Source: Rallus limicola
Lineage: Eukaryota > Chordata > Aves > Gruiformes > Rallidae
Reading direction: 5' to 3'
NCBI GenBank assembly: GCA_022605955.1
Contig: JAKCOZ010000315.1
Coordinates: 186,001 to 250,000, forward strand
Length of the DNA stretch: 64,000 bases
Within the stretch, counting starts at the first letter, position 1, and the number at the start of each line of letters is the position of its first letter. The translations under genes were made by a program, and so were the position numbers. Below the pieces are notes generated by a model. That model saw only the letters and a program-made list of their open reading frames with translations. It made no database searches and had not been told where the DNA came from. Positions 1-12,665 of this stretch are shown here, piece by piece.

Positions 1-1045
1 AAGGTTCATAAAGAACTCTAAGGACTGTATAAACAGGGGGGGAAATGACATTGACCTTGCACAAAGGATCATCAGCAAGCACTCCTCATCACTACAGATT
101 CCCCTAGGGAATGCAGATCCTGAGAGCTAAGGACCAGAGCATCATCCCACCAATCACACCTACCACGAAGCTTTGACATCCAGCTTGCTTGGTGTTGCAG
201 CTAAACCCTCAGTTACACAGTCACCATAAACCTCCCAGTCTCCTTGGAAAGGGGGTTCTGGCTGAGGAATTGTCCACCAAGGAAGACATCCTAAGCACAG
301 CAGAAACATTCCCCCCGCTGGGCCCAAGTGAAGGGCTCTACTCAGCACTGAGTGCTCCCCCAGCCTAACTTTCCAAAGAGCACCCAGCACCCCGTGGGCC
401 CCACGGCAGCTCAGCCCCACCACACATCTCCTGGTGGCTTGAAAACCTGCCTTCAGCTCTGAAGGATACAGAAGCCTGTCGCTACTTGCTGAAGATAAGG
501 AGTTCCTACTGCTTTGCACCAACTGTGGAGGTAAGGCGTGGGCTTCTGCTCAGCTGGGAAATGCCACGGTGACATTTGAAATCAGGCTCGTGCTGCTGCT
601 GCATCCCAACGGCACAGTGAAGCGCTGAACCAAGGGATGGCCCCCTCATTGAGCAGGCTGGGGCATTCACACGTGCAGCGCCACGTGCGGAGGCTCCAGC
701 TTGGGTTTTGAAAGCAGAGAGGCACATCAGCCCCACGCCGAGCTGGAGGTGAGGCCACCGGACTCCTTCCACCTCGTCCACACATCCCTGGGCATCCGTC
801 GCATTCCATCACAGCCTCATGGTCCAGACCCAGGCTCAACTTCCCTCCAGTGCTGCTGTACAGCCCAAGTCAGGGCAGAGAAGCGGTAGGGGAACCCGAG
901 GCAGCCTAGGGTTCAGCATCAAATGTCACTGTCATGAGAAAGCTCGTGGCATCACACCCCTGGAAGCATCCAGGACCAGTGTGGAAACACCAGAACAGAC
1001 TGTGGGAGAGCAATGTGCCCAAGAGCCAGAGCAAACACAGGAGGG

Positions 1046-1230
1046 ACTCACAGTCACAGGATCCCAGACTGGGCTGGGCTGGGAGGGACCCCAAGGGTCC
1101 CAGAGCTCCAACCCCCTGCCACAGGCAGGGACACCAACCTCCAGGCCTGGAGCTACACAAGGGTGCCCAGGGCCCCAGCCAACCTGGCCTTGGACACCCC
1201 CAGGGACGGGGCACCCACCCCCTCTCCAGG
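1046..1230 (-). mobile_element. CR1 LINE fragment, 3' part, 5'-truncated
   Basis: On the minus strand this reads as the CR1 3' untranslated region: the segment with 'ggggcacccaccccctctcc' in reverse complement, then 'ccctgcctgtggcagggggttggagctctgggacccttgggg' read in the same sense. The same block recurs at 2.3, 26.8, 43.9 and 49.9 kb. It lacks any ORF2 sequence. CR1 copies are typically 5'-truncated, as here. Confidence 0.8.
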
Positions 1231-2224
1231 TGTACTTCCCAGTGCAGGAAAAGGTGCTGCTGGGCATTACAGAGACACAGACCTTTCCCCTCTTACTTAC
1301 ACAGGCGAGACCCCCACGTAAACTCTTGGTGATGCCGACAGCCCCGACGTCACGCCGACAGCCCCGACGTCACGCCCAGCAAGTTGACAGACACACCAAA
1401 AGCTGTGGCCAAGCAGCCCGTTTGGAATTCCACCCGTACCGTGGGACCTGCCCTGGCTCTCTCTGGTTTCCAGGCACAGCACATCGCCCAGCACAGGTTC
1501 TGTCTTTCCTGCCCTGCTATTTTCTTTAATCACCTACCTCCAAATTGCCTCTAAGACTGAGAAGATTTTGCTGTTTTCATCCACTCCAATAATTACACAT
1601 CCCCTGTTACTCTGGCTTATTACTCCACACACAGAGATGGATTTCCAGCGACCTCCCATCAGCACCGCCTGGCCTTCCCCCAGCTCCTCCCCGCTCGGCA
1701 GCTGGAGTTGAACCCAGCCAACACACACAAACTGAAGTGATTTCCTCCCTTTCACGTCCCAAACCTTCACCACATCGGTCAGCACAAGACTGTGTCTTTA
1801 TACCGAGGGCCTCTGGGATGCTCCTGTTCCTCCCAACACTGAGACCTCTGTTTGGCTGTTAGCGACAGTCGCTGCCCTCCCCAAGACACTCCTCCACGGC
1901 CAGGGCACAGCCTGCCAGCTCTAACAACAAACCCTGATTACGCAACAGGATTTCCCTCCCATGGCAAATTCTACCCTGACAACCAGGTGATTCAGTTTCA
2001 CTTCACAGTTCCTTAGCAGAGCTGACGTACACCCCAACCCCAAGCACACACCGAGCATCTGCACTCGCTGCTCTCCCCTAAGACTACCAGTGGTAATTAA
2101 ATAGTTCTGTTCCTGGGAACTGGGCTGCTTCAGTCCAACGTTTTCATCCAGGTAGTTTAAAAAAAAACCAAAAAAAGGCCTTCACAAGCTCACTGCAGCT
2201 GAGTGAGAAACTTCACTGGTGAAA

Positions 2225-2790
2225 AATGAAATCACAGAATCACGGGGTTGGAAAAGACCTTTGAGATCATGGAACCACAGGATCATAGGATAGTCTGGGT
2301 TATAAGGAACCCCAAGGGTCACAGAGCTCCAACCCCCTGACACAGGCAGGGACACCAACCTCCAGGCCTGGAGCTACACAAGGGTGCCCAGGGCCCCAGC
2401 CAACCTGGCCTTCAACACCCCCAGGGACGGGGCACCCACCCCCTCTCTGGGCAGCCCCTGACAGCCCCTCCCCACTCTCTCTGCACAGAACTTCCCCCCA
2501 ATCTCTCCTCTCCCCCTTCCCTCCTCCAGCTTCACTCCAGCCTCTTGTCCTGCCAGGCTCTGCCCTTGAACAAGCCCATTCCCCTCCTGTTCCTCTGCTC
2601 CCTTCAGGGACTGGCAGGCTGCAATGAGGTCCCCCCACAGCCTTCTCTTCTCCAGGCTGAGCCAGCCCAGCTCCCTCAGCCTCTCTCCGTAGAGTCCAAC
2701 CATTCCAGTCCTCTACTAAACCATGTATAAACCCTGAGTACCTCATCTACCCATTTTTTAAACCAATCCAGGGTCAGTGACTCAACCCCC
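2225..2790 (-). mobile_element. Nested CR1: older copy split by a younger copy
   Basis: Outer pieces at 2225-2270 (3' tail, hairpin and 'aaaggtcttttccaacc' in minus sense) and 2692-2790 (upstream 3'UTR of the older element) flank an inner CR1 at about 2271-2691 with its own tail, so the younger copy inserted into the older one. The outer element belongs to a more diverged subfamily with an A/T-rich segment near 2750. Confidence 0.7.
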
Positions 2791-2835
2791 CTCAGCCATG
2801 ATGCTCCCTACCAGCAGGGCTGGGGAGACCGAGGA

Positions 2836-3384
2836 CACACAAAACCACAGACTCAGTCGTAGGGGTGGGAAGGGCCCCCCAGAGCCCCTGGGGTCCAACC
2901 CCCTGCCAAAGCAGGGTCCCTAGCACAGGGCACACAGGGCGCTGTCCAGACGGGGCTGGAATCTCTCCAGAGAAGGAGACTCCACACCCCCTGGGCAGCC
3001 TGGCCCAGGGCTCCCTCACCCTCACCGGGAAGAAGTTCTTCCCCACATTGGGGGGGAACTCCCTGGGCTCCAACTTGAGCCCAGCGCCCCTTGTCCTGTC
3101 CCCACAGACACTGAGCAGAGGCTGCCCATGGCCCCTGGGTCCCACCCTTCAGCTCTTGATCCCCAGGGATCAGATCCCCTCTCAGTCTCTTCTCTCCAGG
3201 CTGAACAGCCCCAGCTCCCTCGGCCTTTCCTCCCAGGGGAGATGCTCCAGGCCCTTCAGCATCTCCCTGTCCCTCCTCTGGCCTCTCTCCAGGAGATCCC
3301 TGGCTGGTTGATCCCAGGGAGCCCAGCACTGGACACAACACTCCAGCTGGGGCCTGAGCAGGGCAGAGCAGAGGGGGAGGTCAC
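2836..3384 (-). mobile_element. CR1 LINE fragment, 5'-truncated
   Basis: A 550-bp minus-strand CR1 of the common young-looking subfamily in this window. It covers the end of ORF2 and the 3'UTR, with near-identical copies at 14.93-15.47, 27.5-28.0, 31.25-31.8, 34.2-34.7 and 46.57-47.09 kb. It stops abruptly at 3384, where unique sequence resumes. Confidence 0.9.
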
Positions 3385-5361
3385 CTCTGGGGCGAAAGCT
3401 GCCCCGCTGAAAGCCCTACAGAGTAACACCACCCACAGGTAGCACTTGTTTTCTAAGGACTGTAGTTAGCCAAGAACAGGGAGGACAGAAGTAACAGGAA
3501 AACCAGAAGTAGTGAAATTCGCCGCCGATTTTGTAAGAGGAAACAGTGGGCACAGTGTAACATCAATGAAATCCAACATGCATTTATTCCTGGCACCGCA
3601 TCCCTGGCACGTTCCTCGCCTTCCTGCACAACCTGGCATCCTCCAGCCCCTCCGTGTTTGTGTAAACTACTGCACTGCTCCCTTCTGGAGTCCTCACAAA
3701 CGCCGACTCCTGTAGCAGCCCCAAGGACTGGTCGTAATTAAGTTGTCTGCAGAGATGGAAGAAGGGAAAAACTCAGTATTTACATCTCCTGGAGGAGGGA
3801 TAAAGTGAATTGTAGCCCAGGCCCTTCCCGGCTCCGGGCAGTGAAGCATCCCAGAGCAAGCCTGCAGCACAGAGCTCCCTGCTCCTCTGTGACCCAAACG
3901 GGGGACACTATCACAGCACCCCAACCTGAGTCTGGAAAACCAACCACGTGGGTCACAAAAACGACAGAAGCTTGTGTTTGCTTTGCTGTGCTGTCCTAAG
4001 TAGGTAACTACAGGACTCTGAACCATCTACAGACCCGGGTTTCAACCTCAAACCTATCAGTCACCTCTGAAAGAGGAAGAAGATTCGTCAAGCAGAGCGA
4101 AGGGCAGCGCACGTTGCGAAACACACCCAGTGTCTCATTCACCCCAGGGTCCCTCAAGGGCAAGAGGGCAACCGCACCGAGAGCCGAGGAGGTCCCCATC
4201 AGCCTCTGCCCAGCGAGCGGGGTCTGTCTCACCTCGTGCAGGTACTTCTACTACGGGTGACTAGGCTGAGTTACTCACCCAGACTTCCCTCTGCAGCAGG
4301 AGAGAAGTGAGCACTTCCACAGCACAACTCGGCTCTATTTTAGACTTCTGCACCGAAACAAAAATAAACATCTGCTTCCCTGCACTGCCTGAAAACAGAA
4401 TCCTGAGCGGCTGCCTCCGAAGTCAGCGTCTACATCACAGGTGTGTGGAGGTTGGTGGGAGGTCTCCAGCCCCCTTGAAAGCAAAAGCAAGGTCTGAAAG
4501 ATGATGCTGAAGGGAAAAAAGAGGTTTGGAAAGTCATGGAAGAAAATAAAATAGACAAAAGGAGAATTAGGATATAGCACGGACAGTGCGATGTTAAAAA
4601 GGAAGAGAAGTCTGGGGAATGAAGCAGTTAGTAGTGAAAAACAACTGAGCAAGAAGGAAAACAATCTATTAAAAAAAATATAACAGATAATATGCAAGAG
4701 AGCTAAGCTGGAACCCAGCACTTTGCATTTCTAATTTGTTAATGGAGAGCTGGCTGAGCATCTGTTGAGCGCTCATCAGGCGCTCCAGCTCAGGAACTAG
4801 ACCCTGGGACTCAGCACGCCCTGGATACTCTATTCCCTGGGCTTACATCTGACTCATCTAACATGGGATCTCACCTCTGGTTAGCACTGCTGCAGACCCC
4901 CCATTCCCAAGCCCCTCACATTTAACCCGTCCGGGGTGCCCCAGCAGCAGCTCTCCTCTGTTCCTACCATGCCCATTAAGTGACAAAGGACAGTGGAAAA
5001 GGGGGAGGGGGACAGTTTTCTGCCAGGCTGGCTCAGCGTGGGGCCGGCACTGCCGCAGGGACACACCAGGAAGGTGTTGCACCGCAGTAGGTGAGTTAAA
5101 CTGAACCACACCCCATTTAAATCCGGGCAGCCAGAGACCTGCTCTTTTTACTCCTCTGCTTCCTGGGTCACACAGCTCAGCGTCGTCCCTTGTGTCAGCG
5201 CTGTTTGGGCAACCCCACACTGAGCTGGTTGGGGGAGCTGAGCCAGCTGAGGACTGCTCCCTCTGAGCAGGGCTAGTGTCCAGCCCGCTCAGCACTGCTA
5301 GGCAGCACCGTGCAAGCATCACTGCCGACACACAGCAACCTGGGCTTGGGTCAGTGGATGC

Positions 5362-5628
5362 CACAGAATCACAGGATCATAGGGGTCGGAAGGGACCTCC
5401 AGAGATCATGGGGTCCAACCCCCTGCCAAAGCAGGGTCCCTAGCACAGGGCACACAGGGCGCTGTCCAGACGGGGCTGGAATCTCTCCAGAGAAGGAGAC
5501 TCCACACCCCCTGGGCAGCCTGGCCCAGGGCTCCCTCACCCTCACCGGGAAGAAGTTCTTCCCCACATTGGGGGGGAACTCCCTGGGCTCCAATGTGGAG
5601 CCATTGCCCCTTGTCGCTGTGGAACAGC
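5362..5628 (-). mobile_element. CR1 LINE 3' fragment
   Basis: A minus-strand copy beginning with the tail motif 'cacagaatcacaggatcata' and carrying the shared 3'UTR core. It ends after about 265 bp, so it is severely 5'-truncated. Confidence 0.85.
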
Positions 5629-6039
5629 ACTCTTAGTCCTTTGGTTTGGGGAAGATGGGGCACAGTGTTCAACCTGTTAGCTTACAGACTCAATTATCCT
5701 TCTAAACCAAAAAGAAATCAGTCTTAACATAAAAGGATTATATTAAACCAGAGGCTCTTCTGAAGGAAGAAAATGAAAAGTAAACAGCAAAGGAAGCACC
5801 ACCTTTCTCACCCCACCCGCCGCACATGAAAGCCAGCGGCCTGAACAGTCCCTTGAGTTCTGCAAGACGCTGGGGAATGCAAGGGCTGAAGGCACAGAGC
5901 AGAACCCGAGCTGCTGCTCACGAGCTGTCATACCCGGCATGCATCCTCTCACCTCACCTCATTAAGTCTACCAGAGAAAAATCAAAGACCAAACTGAAAC
6001 CGAAATGTCTCGCGTCCCATTTCCTCCTTCCTGCGGGCC

Positions 6040-6530
6040 CCAGCCAGGCAGGCCTCTCTCCCTGCAGCCCAGCGGGCCTCCCCTCCGCAGGCCACCCTCT
6101 CCCTGCAGCCCGGCAGGCCTCCCCTCCGCAGGCCACCCTCTCCCTGCAGCCCAGCGGGCCTCCCCTCCGCAGGCCACCATCTCCCCGCAGCCCAGCAGGC
6201 CTCCCTCTTCACAGGCCACCCTCTCCCCGCAGCCCAGCGGGCCTCCCTCTTCACAGGCCACCCTCTCCCCGCAGCCTGGCACACCTCCCTCTTCACAGGC
6301 CACCCTCTCCCTGCAGCCCAGCAAGCCTCCCTCTTCGCAGGCCACCCTCTCCCCACAGCCCAGCGGGTCTCCCTCCTCACATGCCACCCTCTCCCCACAG
6401 CCTGGCAGGCCTCCCTCTTCACAGGCCACCCTCTCCCCACAGCCCAGTGGGCCTCCCCACAGCCTGGCAGGCCTCCCTCTCCGCTGGCCACCCTCTCCCT
6501 GCTGCCCCACAGGCCTCCCCGCTACAGCCA
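6040..6530. repeat. 41-bp GC-rich minisatellite, about 12 copies
   Basis: Starts of the core 'cagcccagcgggcctc' fall at 6065, 6106 and 6147, giving a 41-bp period. Later units diverge to 'ccctcttcacaggccaccct'. The array keeps several frames open on both strands, which produces long proline-rich or glycine-rich pseudo-ORFs. Confidence 0.9.
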
Positions 6531-8177
6531 GAGCCTCCGTGCACTCCTGTCTCTCCCAGCAAGCAGCGCCGGTCTCTGCTTCGCTGCCACTGCTCCCAGT
6601 TCTGCCAAACAGAATCAGAATCAAAGCGACTTCATGGCTGCCAGCGCCGCTGCGGGGCTGCGATGCTGCGAAGAGCAGGGAACTGCAGGACTGAAATACA
6701 GGTTAAAAACCAGAGGACAACTCGCACAGGCGCCCTGGGAAGAGCGGCAGAGACCTTCGCCAACTGAACACCAACCCTGAAGTCAGCTTCCCAAACATAC
6801 CCATGACTTTTCTTTGCACCCCAGGTACCCATCCTCCCGTCCCACTGGGGGAAACAAAAGCTGGTGCGAGCTTCTTGCTCTCCCAGGTAAGGAACCAGCT
6901 TTGAGCTCTGCCTGTCTGGATCTTAAAGCTTTAACTCTGCCATTTAACCGTAACGTTATTTTCTCACGCCTTCCGGTTTCCCCCGCTGTGCAGATAAGAA
7001 CACATCCTCACACAGCCAGGGTAAGGAACAGGGTACTTGCAACCAGTCATCCAGAGGCACCACAGCAGGGACAGGTGTCCCACCCAGGCACTCACAGCCC
7101 CAAAGAGCTGACAGCCCGTGCCTGGGATGAGAAAACAGGAGAGAGAGAAACAGCGAGGGAACATCAGTAGCTGTCACAGCTCAACAGCTGCTGAGCTTCC
7201 CCGCTCAGGCTGACAGCTTCAACTTCCTCCTTCTGACATCACGTCCTCCTAGGCGAGCTCATCCCCACCTCGCTGCCCGCTGTCCAAAGCTCGGTGTCAC
7301 ACGCAGCTTCATCTGCGGCGACCCTGCCGAAGTTGAGGATGCCCTGTTCGGGCATTGCTACGCAGCCATCTCTCACTGCAGCTTCATCTCCAGGGACTCC
7401 AGAGCGCTCGTAGCAGCGAGGGAGAACGCTGCTGGCAGTTCATCCAGCAGTGTCAGACGTCCCAGCTGCAGCCCTGACCTGAGCACCACGTTTGCGATGG
7501 GCCTGGTATCCGAATTCCACACAAACCCCAGCTTCTCCAGTCTTGAGGTTTTAAGCCTGGGCTGGGAAAGCTTCGTTTCCCCATATAAGCCTGGTTTATT
7601 TGCCTTGAGTTTCTCCCCATAGCAGAGTCAACACACAGGTAAAGGCAGCCAAGGCACTCGATGGTAAGGATGTCAGCACTGGTTACTGTGATGCTGACCG
7701 CTTCAGCGGATCAAAACAGGGAGAGGAGAAGCCCATCACAGGGGGAGGGAACGATGGTGGGAGGAATAAGGAGGGGAAGGAAGGAGAAGACTGTGCATTT
7801 AAAGAAACAAGCGCCCTAGAAACAGCAGCAGAGAGGAAAAGACAACATTCTTCTGCTTCAAATAATATCGAATAGAGGAAGACACTTGGGTGCCTTTGTT
7901 GCCATTACTGGTCACACAGATGCCACACTCCTTCCCTGATCCTTGTGTCTTTAGGTCTCCGTGAAGCAGAGGCAACAGCCTGTCAGGCCCATTCCCCAGC
8001 CCATAACATGTAATTAAGAACAGAACTGTGTTACCCTATAAATAGGGCTCGGGGTAAAGGCTGCTGCTCTGAACTATGGCTCCGTATCCCACCACTCAGG
8101 CACAGAGCTGACACCCCTCGTTAATACGGCCCATTAACTCTGCTCTCCTCAGTTAGCTGCTCAGGGAAACAGCGAGA

Positions 8178-8203
8178 CCCCCCCCCCCCCCCCCCCCCCC
8201 CCC
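8178..8203. repeat. 26-base poly-C run
   Basis: An uninterrupted run of 26 C on the plus strand (G on minus) between 'agcgaga' and 'aaacactcc'. A pure C tract this long is unstable and hard to sequence, so its length may be inexact. Confidence 0.9.
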
Positions 8204-10379
8204 AAACACTCCTCCCTGGGGAGTTCTCCCAAGTTCTGCCAACCCCCCAGCTCCCACGTAGCTCTCGACTCCCAGACCTCACCCCCTGCCATTTACACCC
8301 AAGTTTCCCAGTTATTCTGGTCGTTCTACTGGCGTTTCAGAAACGCTCACGCCAACAAGATCCTCTTCTCGGCATTCCAGTTCGCCCGTTCCTATGGCTG
8401 AGCTTGTTACAGCGCTGCAGCTATTGCCCTTCAGGCACCAACACCTCAGACTCCCAGCCACCGCGTCAGGAAAGCCTACTACTTGACTATGCATGTGAAG
8501 TCGTTTTCCCAACATGTGATCCGCAGCTTTTACACTTCAGGCTTCCACACAGCTCATCAGCAGAAACACGGGGTAAGGAAGCTCATCCCAGTCCCCCCCC
8601 TCCACCCCAAGCTTCCCAAAAGCACATCGCTTCCCCCTGCTCCAGTTCCTCTGCCCCACTGCATCACAGGGAAGGGGACAGTTTTGGTTTCTCTTGGGAC
8701 ACCTCAGCCGATAGCCCAAAAATCTCAGGGAGAAGAGGAATGAAGCGTTCCCGACACAGAGCAGGGAAAAACACCATCAGCTGCGCCTGGGACACCTCCC
8801 TGCCCACGAGGAGGAGAAGCTAACGAAATGACTCCTCCTTCCAGCTCAGGACTGTGCTCTCAGGGAGCAGCGAGAATCCAACCGGCCCCAGGTGTGTCCC
8901 TCCAGCATGGGTGCATCGGGGGAACCCCCCTCAGAAGCACTGTGGCAGGGCTGAGCCCTCCCCACAGGGAGCTGCCCCGCTGCTGGCAGCAGCCTGGGGC
9001 TCGCTAAAAATAAAGGAAGCCCACAGACGGAGGATGCTTGCTTGCTACAAAGCAAAACCAAACCACAGCACCACAAGCTCTTAAAAGACCGTTTTCCCTC
9101 TGTCATTTGGCTTCGAGGGTCCCTCCAATTTCCAGACTCCGAACTTAAAGACACTCAGTTTGTCCCTCCCACGACACAAGGAAGGCTTCAGCCAGTATCA
9201 GGTTCAGGAAGAGGATGCTTCAGTGCTCCCCGCCATCCCCGGAACAGAGGCGTGACAGCAGCGGCTCTCTCACAGCCAGAGCTGTGCAGGAGCCTCCCCA
9301 AACCTCGCCGCTTGTTTTCCACACCACCTGCCTGGACACCGTCCTGCTACAGACCCAGCTCTTCCCTGAAAGCTGCTGCAGCGCCACGAGTATTCCACGA
9401 CTCCCAGGCAGGGCGCCGGCCTAGGTCTCTGGATCGGCAACGTAGCACCAAGAAAGCTCAAAAATCACCAAAGCCATCGGCGCACCGAGCACAGGAAAAG
9501 CAAGGCAAGCCTTCAGCTGCAAGCCCTTCCGCCCCTCTCCCGTCCTCAGCCATCTCCTCCCCAGCTCAGACCAGCGCGGGCCATCCCGTGTTCCTCCTGC
9601 ACTTCCCAAATGTAACTCTGCTTACCATGAGATCACCGCCGGTTGCTATGGAAATGGCTACATTGCCATCCACCGGGGTTGGTTGTTGGGTTGTTTTTTT
9701 TTTACCACCAGAGTATCTTGGCAGACTGTTTTGCTTTTAGGTGTCACAGCAAGAAGAGAAACCATAAACGTGCCTTCACCCCTCCTCCTTGAAGAGGTGC
9801 TTTAGAACAAGAACCTGTCAGGAAGCGACTACGTGCCCGGCTGCCAGCGAGCGAGCTCTGGACAGGGCTGGGGTCACAACTCTCTCCTTTGGGGTCTTGG
9901 GGTTCTCTTGGAAGAAAATAAAACTGCAGCCTGAAAACAAGCTTTGCTTTTGAAAATATGAATTTTACAGCGAGAGATCAAGCCATGAAAAACACCTCGG
10001 GTCCCCCCCCGGTTCTCCCAGTTTCTCTTTTTCACTTCCTAGTTTGGGGGGGTTGTGCTTTGTTGTGTTTGGGTTATTTTAAACTAGAGCAAAGCGCGGC
10101 TGCCCCGGGGCGAGGGGGAAGGAGCCATCCTCTGACCTGCCAGGGAGGCTGCGCCCACAGCTCCCAGCCCTTCCCGAACGGGGACCCCGACTCCCACAGC
10201 CCAGGAGGAGCTGGGGATGGGGGAGGTGTGGGGGTTCCTCGCTCAGGTGCCCCCCACGCCTCGCCCATCACCCACCGCCCGGGCATGAGTCACGGACACC
10301 GGACCGCCGCCTTCCACCGCCCCTCCCCACCGGGCCGAGCCTCCCTCCACCCCCTTTCCCCAAAATAACAAGGCAAAAC

Positions 10380-11900
10380 AAGGCGAGCGGAGCTCTCCGC
10401 CGCGGGCGCAAAGTCCGGCTTAAGCCAGACATCCGCGCCCGGAGCGACCCGGCCGGAGCCCGGCACGGCTCGGGGCCAGGACCCGCCGCGGCCATCGGGG
10501 CTGCCAGGGGAGCGGCGCGGCTGCCGGCTGCCTCGGCGGCCCGAAGCCCAGCGAAAAACAAAGCGGGGGCAGCGGGACGCGGCCCTCCGGCTCCTCCCGC
10601 CGCTCTGGGGAGGGGGCGTCGGCGCCGCCGGGGAGGCCGGAGCGGAGGCGGCGGCGGGGGAAGGAGCCGGCGGGGCGGCAGGCCGCACGCCGCCTCCGCG
10701 GCCCGCCGGGCCCAGCGCCCCGGCCCCGGGACAGGAAGGCGGAAGCGCCCCGCGGCAGGGCGCAGCCCGCGGCCCGGCCGGCCCCGGCCCCGGCCCCGGC
10801 GCGGCGGCGGCAGGTGGCGGCGGGAGGGCGGCAGGGCGGCGGTGACAGTTCGGCGACGCGGGCGGCGGGCCCGGCCCGCGGCTCTCACCTGCTGGGGGTC
10901 CGGGCCTGCCCTCCGCCCCGCGGCGAGGCCGCTGGCGCGCTGCCTGGCTGCGAGGGCCGGCGGCCCGGCGGGCATGGGCCGCGTCCCGAGGCGGAGCGCC
11001 GCGGCCGGGACTGCGCTGACAGCGGGCGGCGAAGCTGCGGGCGCTCCGGCTGCCTCCAAAATGGCGGCGGCCCCGACTGCTGCCCAGCGCCGCGCGGGGG
11101 GGCGGGGGCGGGGCCAGGGGAGGGGGCGGGGCCGCGCCCGGGATCGGGGGCGGGGCAACGCCAGGGGCCGGGGGCGGGGCGAGGAGGCGGGGAACGAGGC
11201 GGGGAGCGAGGGGACCGGGCCCGGGGATCCGGATCCAGGGGACGGGGCGGGGGAGACCGGGTCCGGGATGGGGGCATCGGGGACGGGGGACGGGCCGGGG
11301 GGCGAGGGGACCGGGCCCGGGGAACAGGATGCGGGGGACAGGGCGGAGAGACCGGGTCCGCGGGACGGGGCGGGGGGATGGGAGCCGGGGGCGGGGCGAG
11401 GGGCCGGGAGACCGGGTCCTGGATCCAGGGGACGGGGCGGGGGCACCGGGGCCGGGGGGCGGGCCGGCAGGCCAGGGGACGGGGGCGGGACTGGGGGCGA
11501 GGGGGCTGGGCCCGCGGGACGGGGCGGGTGAACCGGGCCCGGGACGGGAGGACGGGGTTCCGGGGACGGGACGAGGGGCGAGGGGACCGGGCGAGCGGAC
11601 CGGGTCCGCGGGGCGGGGCGGGGGGCGAGGGGACCGAGCCCGGAGGAGGGGATGGAGCCCGCGAGACGGCGCGGGGGGGGGGGCGAGGGGACAGGGCCGG
11701 GGCGAGCTGCGGCCCCGGGGTGACTCCTGGCCTCGGGGGACACAGGCCGAGGCCGGGAGCGGGGCAGGACTCCGGGGAGCGGGAGCCCTCTGCGGCCCCT
11801 GCCTTCCAGTCCCGGCGCTGGGGAAGGACACGGCACCGGCAGAGCCGGAGGGACGGGGACGGGCCCCGGTTCCCCGGCCAGCACGGGCGGGGGCGGCGCT
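10380..11900. promoter_or_regulatory. CpG island with YY1-like site, promoter of the left-hand minus-strand gene
   Basis: About 1.5 kb of extremely G+C- and CpG-rich DNA, with many GC boxes (ggggcgggg and ggggcggggc) from 11090 on. At 11056-11070 'ccaaaatggcggcgg' matches the YY1 consensus found just downstream of many vertebrate housekeeping start sites. From about 11150 to 11700 the plus strand is a degenerate purine-rich tandem repeat. Together with the splice donor at 10888 this marks a promoter firing leftwards. The exact start site cannot be read. Confidence 0.7.
10889..11060 (-). other. PPP6R2: Candidate non-coding first exon (PPP6R2?)
   Basis: On the minus strand 'cccccagcag' at 10889-10898 is followed by a consensus donor 'gtgagagc' at 10888-10881, inside the CpG island and about 170 bp from the YY1-like motif. 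This is the pattern of a 5'UTR exon. In human, PPP6R2 (a regulatory subunit of protein phosphatase 6) lies head to head with DENND6B, so it is the expected gene. No PPP6R2 coding sequence is present in the window to confirm this; the right boundary is a guess. Confidence 0.35.
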
Positions 11901-12574
11901 GGGGTCCCGGCCCCGGGGCGGGGAGGAGAGGCTGGGGATGGGCGCTGGGTGGGGGTGAGGTTGGGGTGACACAGCCCCTGTGCTGGAGGGGAGGTGGGAG
12001 AGGAGGAGGGAGGGCAGAAGAAGAGGAGACGAAGGCAAAAGTGATGGGGGCGAGGGGGCTGTGGCGATGCTCACCTCCTGCGTTAAGCAGGTTCTGGTGT
12101 TGCCTTGCCTGGGTCTTTTGCCCCCATGAAGTGACCCGGGCTGGGGCAGCCGGGGCGGAGCTGAAGCCCCGTAGGAAAGGACTCAGGCTGGAGAAGTTCC
12201 TGGAGGACTGTCTGCCCTGGGTGGGACAGGGGCAGCAGGAGGGGCAGGGGGTGAGGAATGAATGCCCCCCCCCGGCTAAGGAGGAGAACATCTCGTGAGG
12301 AACTGCCCCAAACCCCCATTCCCCCAGTCCCTGCCCCTCCCTGTGCCACACCGGGGGGCAGAAAGGAGCGAAATCCCGACTCAAGTGCAGTCTGCTGAGA
12401 AAGAGGGCTGGGGGGAGGTGCTTTAAAATCCACTCGCCCTTCTCATCCCCCGACTCTGGTGTCACTGGGGGTGCAGGGCAGGGCCATCAGTTAGAGTTTT
12501 CTGTCCTTTATTCCCTGTTGAGTCTGTCCCAGCCGTGCTGCTGACTGCAGAACGAGCTCTCCCTGCCCTCATCT

Positions 12575-12665
12575 CCCTCCTGAGCCTCTCAGTATCTATT
12601 TTCTCCCCTGTCCAGCTGCAAAGGGGAGCGATGGAGCAGCTTTGGTGGGCGTCTGGCCTCCAGCC
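12575..12665 (+). repeat. Dispersed duplicate, copy 1 of 2
   Basis: Shares 'ctcctgagcctctca', then 'cagctgcaaagg', 'gagcgatg' and 'ctttggtgggcgtctggcct' in the same order with 20834-20916. A short insertion lies after the first block. Function unknown. Confidence 0.75.

Larger units (their letters stand above)
1..10888 (-). other. Probable first intron of a minus-strand gene (PPP6R2?), no coding exon seen
   Basis: No open frame here resembles a known protein. The stretch lies downstream, on the minus strand, of a CpG-island promoter and a candidate non-coding first exon ending at 10889, so it is most simply intron 1 of that gene. It holds CR1 fragments near 1.0, 2.2-2.8, 2.8-3.4 and 5.4 kb, a 41-bp minisatellite at 6.04-6.53 kb and a 26-base C run at 8178. 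I see nothing recognisable in the remaining parts (about 3.4-5.3, 6.5-8.1 and 8.2-10.4 kb). The intron reading is inference; the gene identity rests on human gene order only. Confidence 0.4.

Noticed and set aside
2300..3384. Conserved protein-like frames recurring across the window
   Set aside because: They are translations of CR1 3' regions in both senses, not genes.
6040..6530. The 41-42-bp avian microchromosome satellite (CNM type)
   Set aside because: The period fits, but this unit lacks the A and T clusters I recall for that satellite and is a short local array.
10268..12465. Several overlapping open frames of about 500-600 codons on both strands
   Set aside because: They lie in the CpG island, are Arg/Gly/Pro/Ala-rich in every frame and match no family; high GC removes stop codons by chance.
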